A stretch of 64,000 bases of DNA from Strongylocentrotus droebachiensis. Its lineage: Eukaryota; Echinodermata; Echinoidea; Camarodonta; Strongylocentrotidae. A program made the translations under genes and the position numbers. The notes beneath the pieces are model-generated. The model did not search any database and had not been told where the DNA came from. It was given only the letters and a program-made list of their open reading frames with translations. Every line of letters begins with the position of its first letter. The first letter of the stretch is position 1. Shown piece after piece: positions 57,664-64,000 of the stretch. The stretch covers positions 1-64,000 of the forward strand of contig JAVYIG010007215.1 of the NCBI GenBank assembly GCA_035222895.1, in the 5' to 3' direction.

Positions 57664-60600
57664 TTTTGATTTATGGCGCTATGCCTGGCAATGTCTCCCA
57701 GCTCAGTAATCAGTGTTGACTCACCACTCGGAAACTACAACAACACTAAAATTTGTCTGTCATCTTGGTTTGATCTAATAGATCTCAATATGTAGTTTAT
57801 AATAATAATTCCTCAATTTTTTTTATATAACAAATGGTGTTCCACAAGGTACTATCCTAGGACCTAGTACTCTTTTGTTTTTAATTCACATTAATGATCT
57901 TACACATTCTTCTAAAAACGACATTGTTACTATTATTTTGTGACAAGTTTACAAGCACAAATCAGCGCCTTTAACTGCACCTCGATGTTAAATGAAGGTC
58001 CTTCCCCGCGTGGGTTTTCGACAACAAAACAACAACAAATACCAAAAAAAAAAAAAAAAATTTTTTTTTTTTTTTTTTTTTTTTAAATGTCAAAATCGGG
58101 GGTGCGGCCTATACGGCGGTGCGGCCTTTACGCCGGCAAATACGGTACATGTATGCTACTTCAATCTGTATCTTTAGCACCCCTGGAGAAGCTAACATGA
58201 ATCACAAGCAAATTATTTTTCTTTTTACAATATACATTGATTAATTGATTTGAGGCTGAACCAGATGTTCCACAAAGTCTATACACATCATATGGCACTC
58301 TTCACAAGCATGCTTTGGCAGTATATGGGGATTTAAGGAGGAAGGTGTTTGGTATAAAGAGTATGATCTAATTATCATGATTTACATTTTAAATGAAATT
58401 CGATATGGAACTGCTACACAAGGTTGTTAACATGTTTGTTTTGTATGTAATGGACTCCAACCTTCTTATCTACTTTATACATTCAATTCCAAGCCACGTA
58501 TCCCTAAAGTTACTTAGTAACATTGTCATTGTTAAAGGTTGATGAAAAGAAACTGAAAAAAACTGCGTACTTTTTGTATGATATGTTTATTCCTTTTACT
58601 GTAATATCCCTCTAACATGCAAAAAATCCTGAACAAATCCTTAAAACACAAAGATATTTATGGTTTTCTTTGAAGGTGTCACTGTGCGACACCCTTTAAC
58701 AGTAAATTCCCCCAACCTTTTTGTATTTTCATAACCGTTTTTTCCCAAAAATAAGACAGAAGACATGCTTTTTTAAATCTTTCAACACTTAAATGTCTGG
58801 AATGGTATAGAGAACCAATTCATTGCTGTGTGATGATTTACAATCGCTTAAAATGTAAATAAATTGTAAGGATATAGTTGGCAGAATTAAGGAATCGATC
58901 AGATCAGTTTTTCCCAATTTTTATCATTAATAATGGTCTGTTTTCACTCAAACTTTCAGATTATCTTCAATTGTACATCTAGCATTGAAGTCACTACCTT
59001 AGCACTATTTCTCTCATTTGAACAGTGTTACAAAGTCCCTTTAAACCTTGGACTACTTTTATACACTTATTGAGTAATCTTTTGTTTCTTCTTCATAATG
59101 CTACACTCTTATCCACCTGTCTATATTGATTTTCATATTGTTTTGAGATGATTCATATAAAAACTGTTTAAAATTACTTGAATCAAGAGAGCCCTGCTGT
59201 AAAATGTAGATAATGCAAACACATAAAATGATGTCAAGATTCATATAAAAACTGTTTACAATTACTTGAATCAAGAGAGCCCTGCTGTAAAATGTAAATA
59301 ATGCAAACATAAAAGGATGTCAAGATTCATGTACATGGAGAGCATGCAGACGTTCTCCTGAACAGCTGTCACTTTCAGCCCCAGCCTTGATGTTCTCTAA
59401 CCCTAACCCTAGTAGGCTACCTTAACCATTTTGTTACTATTATTCCACATTTTGCAGTTTGGCAAAATAACTTTTGATTTCAGAGCCCAAACAAATAAAC
59501 CAGATACACAAGTAGAAAGGGCAAGCATTTCTGCACACAAAGCATCCATTTCAGTTTCATGACTATATTGCATTTAATACTAGGAGTTTAAAAATGAAAA
59601 ATTAGTTACTATTAAAAATCCTTAAATTGGCAACAGTTTGAGAAATTAACAATCTTTGTTTTTCTATAAAAACTGGCCATTTGTTAAACATTTTGACAAC
59701 ATTTTTTTTGGACAAGTGTTCTTTCTTGGGTTTGTAGTTTGTTTGGCAACAGTTTAAATTGGCAACAGTTTGAGAAATTAACAATCTTTATTTTTCTATA
59801 AAAACTGGCCATTTGTTAAACATTTTGACAACATTTTTTTTGGACAAGTGTTCTTTCTTGGGTTTGTAGTTTGTTTGGCAACAGTTTAAATTGGCAACAG
59901 TTTGAGAAATTAACAATCTTTGTTTTTCTATAAAAACTGGCCATTTGTTAAACATTTTGACAACATTTTTTTTGGACAAGTGTTCTTTCTTGGGTTTGTA
60001 GTTTGTTTGGCAACAGTTTAAATTGGCAACAGTTTGAGAAATTAACAATCTTTATTTTTCTATAAAAACTGGCCATTTGTTAAACATTTTGACAACATTT
60101 TTTTTGGACAAGTGTTCTGTCTCTTGGGTAGAGTAAAGTACCCGGTTTTCGGCCACTTAAGACAAAATCCTATTTATTGGACTCTTTACTTCCTATTTAT
60201 TATCATTTCTTGTGCAAATCATGAAGCAAATATTATTATTATTTAAACAAAAAAAGAATCCCCAAAAAAATCACGAATTGCCATGACAATATTCATTTCA
60301 ATTTTCACTGTTTTGGAGCCGGTTATCGGCCGAGCGTTTCAGTTTACGGCCGCATGTACAAAGTCAATAGGAAGCGCTCGCGCGCGCCGTGCGTTTCTGC
60401 GCTGATGTATAGCACAAGCGGGCGGAGCAGGTATCCCACGCCGGAGCTCCCGGGTGCTCGCCTGGCCGAATACAGGTACAGCGGTGATCGGAAGTTGGAA
60501 TCTGAATTAGACGGACATATCGTGTGTGCGTCGCGGTGTGCGGCTGCATTGATTTAATACATGCGATGAGATACTTTTGAGCTTGCGACCAGCACAAAAT

Positions 60601-63454
60601 CGGGCTCTATATCTGAAAAATACTTGAAATAAAGCTCATTTTATGGTACCCATATTTCTTACATACACGCGTAAGAAACTCGATTTTTCAGATTTGGGTA
60701 GCGGGACCGCCGATTACATCGCTAAAATGTGATATTTTAGGATATATTTTTCATTGCAAATGTGGTTCTTCAGTGACACTGGCATGGTATGGTATGTGTG
60801 GGATATGTGTTATGCTATTATGCGATGTATTTTAAAGTGATATACCATGTATCCAACCAATTGGCCGAAAACCGGAGCTGACCGATTACCGGGTACTTTA
60901 CTCTATGTGGTTTGTACAGTGTACATGTATATAAAATAAATTAAAATATTATTGTTGCCAATTTGAATAACAATATATGTGATCAACAATAAATTATCAG
61001 TGATTTGCCGTTCCTCGGACTACCGGTACTTGGTTTCACCCCAAACTGCATATGCTTAGATATTTTGATCATTGAAGGATTCTTTTAATTTTTAATTTCT
61101 TGTTTGTCATGGAGATTTTTTTTTAAATATCCCAGAATGAATCTAAAATGGAAAGCCTTGAAAAACCTTTTACTAAGTTCATATCTTAGATACATGTATA
61201 TACAACAAACACAAGAATGGCAAGTTAAAAGATAATCACCAAGCATATTCACCATATGTATATCTTTTCAAAGGTACACTGAAATAATAAATTTAATTAA
61301 CCCATAATAAATGATAAACAATAGGATAAAAAGGGATTGGCCAATGCAAAGGAGGGATACAGAGAAATACAAAACTATTGCTAAAGACGGTGAGGGTTTT
61401 GAAATTATAATTGAAAGTTTCAGAACAGCCGTTTTGAAGATCCTAGGTTTACGCAAGCATTACAACTGAACAAAACATTATTGCATCCACACGTTATCAT
61501 TCCATGAATTCTACTATCATTTTTTGTCTAAATATCATTCAAAGTAATTAACGAGTCAGAATGTCATATGACATCATAATTTCATAAGCAAATAAAATAT
61601 GACTGTTCTCTTTCATAAAAAAAAAATTCCTTTTCCACAACTTTGCACAAGTTCACAGTTAATTCAAAATGCACTCTTCTTTACACATAATACTCATTGA
61701 AAGTCCAATAATAAATCAACAATAAGAACTTACAGCCTTTATCATTTCTTCATGGTTAGGCTAGTGTAGGGCAATATATGGGAAATAATGGAGAAATGAT
61801 CATGAAAAAGTAATTTCTAAATAGGGCAAATTCATGCAAACAAAAATACTGGAAAGTGTTGCAATGGGTATTAAAAGGAAATAATTTTACGTTTATGAAG
61901 TAGTGACATTCCAATTAGAGATGACCATATTACTATAGAGGATATTACTTACTGTTGCCACAACCTGGGTAAAAATATAATTCAGAATATGTTCAAAGCA
62001 TTTCTTTACAGACATGATAAAATTATGTTAAGAGTGTGAGATAGGGAACAAACACTAAATGTATGTCCCTCCTCCCATTTACTCTACCATCGAATGTAGA
62101 AAATATCTCAACATTGTAATATAATGTTATAATGCAAATATGCTTTCATTATTAAAGTAATTTAGCAAATTTGAGAAAGAGATTTTATGGACAAGATTGA
62201 AGCAAAAGTTAGAGAATGGATGCCAGCTAAGGTGAACTTATTTGAGACTTCTTTACTCGGTATGTGGACAATGTTATTTTGAGTAGAAACACTATTATAA
62301 TGAATAACATCAAGCCTTGCTGATAGCTTATATACATATAGCATGTTATACATGGTTATCCTTGATGTCTACTCTTCCCTCCCACCATGTGCCTATGTGC
62401 ACCATCAGCTAATATTAATAATTAAATGTTTTTGTAAAGCACATTTAATACACATAGAGATATCTGCATGTCACTATCAGCTAAGAGCCTTACGATTAAT
62501 AACTCATATACATATTATATACATGTAGCTTTGAATAGGATTAACTTCCTTCCAGTTCTCAGTAGATCAAAACATGCTTATATCATCTGTTAAGAGCCAG
62601 TAGGGCCTTAACTCTGTGTAGTTCTGGCTCCTAACAGATGATATATTTTATCGTTATCAAAGACATGTACTTACTGCTTTTGAGGCTTCAGCAGATCGGG
62701 CCTTTCTGACTTTTCCCTTCGCTGCATCAAGGTCCAGACGAACATTTTCCAGAATTTTGCGCTCTTTCTGTAACATCAAGGAAATTTCTCAGGATGTTTA
62801 ATAAGTGAAGGTCCAATAAGTGCATGATTGGACCAAATTTGCAGGTACCGGTATAACCTCAACATATTGATATTAAAGCATTGTATTATTGTAACATGAC
62901 TTTTTATAAATAATTCTATCAATCATCACCATCTTAGTCATCTTCGTTGTCATCATCATCATCTTAATCACCTTCATCTTTATCATCCCCCTCACCTTAA
63001 ACACTGTCATTGGCATTATCTTCATAACTTAATAAGCTTTTTTACTATAATAATAATTGTTCTAACAAAGCGCCTTACCAGTTTCAACATAACTAAACAA
63101 AGTACATGTACTTTCAGTATTACTTCCCTAGTTTATACTGGATTCTATTACGATTCTGCCCTTTACTGTGCATATTTTCCACTCATAATCAAAATTACCA
63201 TCTTGCTATCATAATCATTGTCATTGTGGTTGCTATTCCTGTCATTATTGCCATCAATACATTGTCATCATTATCATCATCATCATTCTATTTATTTTCT
63301 ATTAAAGATAGATGTCCTACCGTAATGGTCTTCATATCCCCCTCTAGGAAAGTCCTGAGTGGTACTATGTAGTTGGTCAGCGATGACTGGACGTATTCTC
63401 TCTGAATCTGTCCAATCTTGCGCTGGCTCTGACCGACCTGTATCAGAGTTGCCC
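43417..63454 (-). CDS. SH3GLB1: Endophilin-B (SH3GLB-type), six 3' coding exons, 5' end outside window
   Basis: Endophilin-B proteins bind and bend membranes through an N-BAR domain and recruit partners through a C-terminal SH3 domain; they act at mitochondria, Golgi and autophagosomes. Exons in coding order: 63321-63454, 62675-62767, 54212-54301, 53284-53384, 50578-50791, 43417-43521. All junctions are GT-AG and phases agree, giving 244 residues of the C-terminal two thirds. BAR blocks seen: TNYIVPLRTFLEGDMKTI, LDLDAAKGKVRKA, FDRQYEITTLLLEGI and LKDFVEAEQTYYAQC. A short Pro/Thr-rich linker leads to SH3 blocks KVLYDYDAGDDSELSVLADE, DPDWMMGERG and GKVPLTYMEL, then stop. I cannot tell the SH3GLB1 from the SH3GLB2 type, and an invertebrate may have only one. 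The N-terminal BAR exons must lie beyond 64000. Confidence 0.95.
43534..43760. repeat. GA-rich tract next to the terminal endophilin-B exon
   Basis: About 225 bases are almost only G and A on +, built of GGGAG, GAGAGA and AGGGA words. Read on the gene's strand it is a polypyrimidine tract directly upstream of the last 3' splice site. The short ORFs on both strands here come from low complexity. Confidence 0.9.
44533..44917. mobile_element. Probable MITE with TTAA duplication (endophilin-B last intron)
   Basis: TTAA at 44529-44532 and 44918-44921; ends AGGGATTGGG and, inverted, AGGCATCG. 385 bp, no ORF. The end match is short, so this is tentative. Confidence 0.5.
45214..45604. mobile_element. 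Possible MITE with TTAA duplication (endophilin-B last intron)
   Basis: TTAA at 45210-45213 and 45605-45608; ends AGGTTACC and, inverted, AGGAAAATC. Weak terminal match; included because size and flanks mirror the neighbouring 44533-44917 element. Confidence 0.4.
46473..46985. mobile_element. Kolobok-like element with TTAA duplication, full copy
   Basis: TTAA at 46469-46472 and 46986-46989. Left AGGTACTATGTCCCATTTAC; right end inverted with the same TACTATGTCCCATTT word. The right half recurs at 9938-10179 in PMPCA. 513 bp, no recognisable ORF. Confidence 0.75.
46990..48284. other. Endophilin-B intron stretch without recognised features
   Basis: AT-rich, with a G-run near 47067-47078 and TATAGTTATA-type words near 47790-47840. 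No exon, RNA gene or MITE ends recognised. Confidence 0.5.
48285..48360. other. Imperfect hairpin with GAGCCAGAAGG
   Basis: TATCTGTTGAGAGCCAGAAG and the mirrored CCCTTCTGTCTTTCGATAGG can pair with a few mismatches. Same word family as the hairpin at 62579-62645. Confidence 0.5.
48641..48900 (-). mobile_element. LINE 3' fragment (CR1/L2-like), minus strand
   Basis: On the minus strand a frame reads AFACAAPKLWNNL, VRKSPSV and LKAHLFN followed by a stop at about 48731. This is the usual end of CR1/L2-group ORF2 proteins (LWN-LP...SP...FK--LK-HLF). A short 3' tail ends in ATTATTGTTATT. 5'-truncated; matches become unclear beyond about 48900. Confidence 0.75.
48901..50577. other. Endophilin-B intron stretch without recognised features
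   Basis: AT-rich DNA with scattered short ORFs, none of which resembles a family I know. No MITE ends seen. Confidence 0.5.
50578..50791 (-). CDS. SH3GLB1: Endophilin-B exon (linker and SH3 start)
   Basis: Acceptor gtatgcag, donor GAG|gtatga; 214 nt. Linker rich in Pro and Thr (RPPRPVSGPPQG, ATPTPTAPP), then SH3 start KAKVLYDYDA and LSVLADE. It is much richer in GC than the flanking introns. The linker is shorter than I recall for vertebrate SH3GLB1. Confidence 0.92.
50792..53283. other. Endophilin-B intron with long G and C runs
   Basis: No exon recognised. Near its 5' end in gene sense are a C-run at about 53221-53231 and a G-run at about 53069-53081. A strongly AT-rich stretch covers about 51590-52160. 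Confidence 0.5.
53284..53384 (-). CDS. SH3GLB1: Endophilin-B exon (last BAR helix)
   Basis: Acceptor taaacag, donor GGAAA|gtaagt; STHLERLKDFVEAEQTYYAQ then CSQTMTELQQQLG. Confidence 0.95.
53597..53641. repeat. Homopolymer pair, C-run then A-run
   Basis: About 18 C, then GCC and about 27 A. A separate G-run of about 18 lies at 54161-54178 in the same intron. Both are slippage-prone and their exact lengths may be assembly-dependent. Confidence 0.85.
54212..54301 (-). CDS. SH3GLB1: Endophilin-B exon (BAR domain)
   Basis: Acceptor gaatacag, donor CAT|gtaagt; 30 codons, AEAELRKAQADFDRQYEI then TTLLLEGITSAH. Confidence 0.95.
55490..55838 (+). mobile_element. LINE 3' fragment (CR1/L2-like), plus strand
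   Basis: Frame ending at 55698 reads LTYSVTRTLAGDRTFTVSAS, KCWNDLPLRIRQSPS and FRKALKTHLFCNL: the C-terminal end of a non-LTR ORF2. A 3' UTR with AAGCGCTTTGGGCC follows and ends in (TAA)n up to 55838. 5'-truncated, as is usual for LINEs. Confidence 0.88.
56128..56396 (+). mobile_element. tRNA-derived SINE (endophilin-B intron)
   Basis: Head GTGTTGTGGTCTAGGGGATA... to ...CACGGCAC pairs as a 7-bp acceptor-like stem; B-box GGGTTCAAGTCC. Body CTTTGGCAAGATGTTAATCT and tail GGGCTATATAAAT-ATT match the SINE at 30725-31072, but the tRNA head differs. Confidence 0.85.
56397..57513. other. Endophilin-B intron stretch with (GA)n
   Basis: AT-rich with a (GA)n run at about 57119-57153 and an (ATA/ATT)n run at about 57425-57450. 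No gene recognised. Confidence 0.6.
57514..58145. mobile_element. TA-flanked MITE (Tc1/mariner-type ends) with internal LINE fragment
   Basis: TA at 57512-57513 and 58146-58147; inverted ends CCGTATTTGCCGGCGTA and TACGCCGGCAAATACGG. GGTGCGGCCTAT words lie inside both ends. The interior has a T-run of about 52, an A17/T22 pair and, at 57829-57943, a reverse-transcriptase fragment listed separately. Confidence 0.85.
57829..57943 (+). mobile_element. LINE reverse-transcriptase fragment inside the MITE
   Basis: Reads ITNGVPQGTILGPSTLLFLI then HINDLTHSS, the conserved non-LTR motif GVPQGSVLGPLLFLIYINDL. It is too short to place in a clade and ends in a stop soon after. Confidence 0.8.
58148..59149. 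other. Endophilin-B intron stretch without recognised features
   Basis: About 1 kb of AT-rich sequence. No exon, RNA gene or transposon ends recognised. Confidence 0.5.
59150..59323. repeat. Tandem duplication, unit 86-88 bp
   Basis: Two adjacent copies beginning GATTCATATAAAAACTGTTT, with few differences, at 59150 and 59238. Confidence 0.9.
59624..60128. repeat. Tandem array, 132-bp unit, about 3.8 copies
   Basis: Units begin AAATTGGCAACAGTTTGAGA at 59624, 59756, 59888 and 60020 and are nearly identical. The unit is a multiple of three, which creates a repeated open frame on the minus strand that is not a gene. The fourth unit is interrupted by the MITE at 60131. Confidence 0.92.
60131..60903. 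mobile_element. TA-flanked MITE, GAGTAAAGTACCCGG ends
   Basis: TA at 60129-60130 and 60904-60905; inverted ends GAGTAAAGTACCCGG and CCGGGTACTTTACTC. TTTTCGGCCA on the left is matched by TGGCCGAAAA on the right. CpG-rich centre near 60360-60560. It sits in the last unit of the 132-bp array. Confidence 0.85.
60906..62578. other. Endophilin-B intron stretch without recognised features
   Basis: AT-rich; no exon or transposon ends recognised. Confidence 0.5.
62579..62645. other. Small near-perfect hairpin, 30 bases from an endophilin-B exon
   Basis: Arms ATATCATCTGTTAAGAGCCAG and CTGGCTCCTAACAGATGATAT pair over about 21 bases with one mismatch around a 23-base loop. Size and shape resemble a microRNA precursor stem or a very small MITE. 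Confidence 0.6.
62675..62767 (-). CDS. SH3GLB1: Endophilin-B exon (BAR domain)
   Basis: Acceptor tgttacag, donor GCA|gtaagt; 31 codons with ERKILENVRLDLDAAKGK, matching the RKLL-NKRLDLDAAK block of SH3GLB. Confidence 0.95.
62768..63320. other. Endophilin-B intron with CAT/ATC repeats
   Basis: Short intron rich in TCATCATCATC-type words (about 62925-62990 and 63205-63290). No other feature recognised. Confidence 0.6.
63321..63454 (-). CDS. SH3GLB1: Endophilin-B exon (BAR domain, most 5' in window)
   Basis: Acceptor gctccag, donor ACG|gtagga. It starts inside a Gly codon and encodes ATLIQVGQSQRKIGQIQREY, then the helix LTNYIVPLRTFLEGDMKTIT. Confidence 0.95.
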
Positions 63455-64000
63455 CTGGAGCAGCAAATGAATAAAAGGGTGATGCCATGATTAGTTGGTT
63501 CCATTTTCAAGAGAAATTTTTCACTTTTGGCCTCATTAAAAGAAAACAAAATTGTGCATGTTCAATTGCTATTATAAAACCAAGGGTAGTTCTTGTGTAG
63601 ACCTATAACTTGTGTCAAAATAGAATAATTTGAGCATTGCCTGGGGCAAATTTTGAGTAGTAACGTTACAATAAAAAGAAATGTAAAATTTAAAGTCATC
63701 TTTGATCTGCCACCGTACGCCCAATAGGCAAAGTTAGACAAAATATATTTCTTTGGTTATTGATCCTTTTGATTTTAAGCGACATTTTAAAATGCTGCAT
63801 TAGTAATATTACAGGTAAGTACATGTAATGTTACATCTTGGAAAACCATGAAATAATGGGGTTTTAACACCATTTAACGCCTATCTGCACTAATTTGGCC
63901 AGGAGATATTGCCCCCAGAAAGCATGAGGAAATCTTTAAATCTAGATTTTTTTAGTGAAGCTCTGGTTATTTAGATTGAAATAACTGATTTAGATTCATG
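63455..64000. other. Endophilin-B intron running off the window
   Basis: No exon recognised; the next upstream BAR exon must lie beyond 64000. Confidence 0.6.

Noticed and set aside
59399-59415. Telomere-like CCCTAA words
   Set aside because: Only about two repeats; not an interstitial telomere array.
59788-60048. Repetitive 86-codon minus-strand ORF
   Set aside because: It is produced by the 132-bp tandem unit, whose length is a multiple of three.
1-64000. CRISPR arrays, operons or bacterial defence genes
   Set aside because: The window is eukaryotic. The tandem arrays have no unique spacers, and no bacterial-type gene cluster is present.

Overview
This is AT-rich animal nuclear DNA with spliced genes, GT-AG introns of 0.3-8 kb and many short transposon copies. 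No bacterial gene layout is visible. Three conserved animal housekeeping genes could be recognised and their exon borders read at base level. (1) PMPCA, the alpha subunit of the mitochondrial processing peptidase, lies on + at 2609-15958 in 11 coding exons. Exon 1 is a prediction. (2) UBL5 (Hub1-type ubiquitin-like protein 5) lies on + at 29617-37440 in 3 coding exons, giving exactly the usual 73 residues. (3) Endophilin-B (SH3GLB1/2-like) lies on - from 63454 down to 43417. Six 3' exons are present and its 5' exons lie beyond the window. UBL5 and endophilin-B converge tail to tail. The organism cannot be named from sequence alone. The MITE and SINE types, the abundant TACATGTA words and a DIRS element suggest a marine invertebrate, possibly an echinoderm; that is inference.

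Layout. 1-2608: upstream of PMPCA, with two short tandem arrays, a GC-rich hairpin and a 1.06-kb foldback element. 2609-15958: PMPCA. Its introns carry a 1.05-kb element with TAA target-site duplications (TSDs), at least eight MITEs, and a nested 1.9-kb element in intron 8. 15959-25400: PMPCA 3' side and intergenic DNA with repeats. 25700-28730: a cluster of foldback and Harbinger-like elements. 29000-37440: UBL5. A proline/threonine-type repeat ORF lies just upstream of its coding start, a tRNA-derived SINE lies in its first coding intron, and a complete-looking DIRS-type tyrosine-recombinase retrotransposon (31575-36583) lies in its second coding intron, itself inserted into an older foldback element. 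37441-43416: convergent intergenic/3' UTR sequence. 43417-64000: endophilin-B, whose introns hold TTAA-flanked MITEs, two LINE 3' fragments, a second SINE, a TA-flanked MITE carrying a LINE reverse-transcriptase fragment, a 132-bp tandem array split by another TA-flanked MITE, and a small perfect-looking hairpin.

The three host genes are not one pathway. PMPCA acts in mitochondrial protein import, UBL5 in pre-mRNA splicing and stress signalling, and endophilin-B in membrane curvature. The DIRS element is treated as a fossil: it looks recent, because its internal complementary region matches both outer ends without any difference that I can see.
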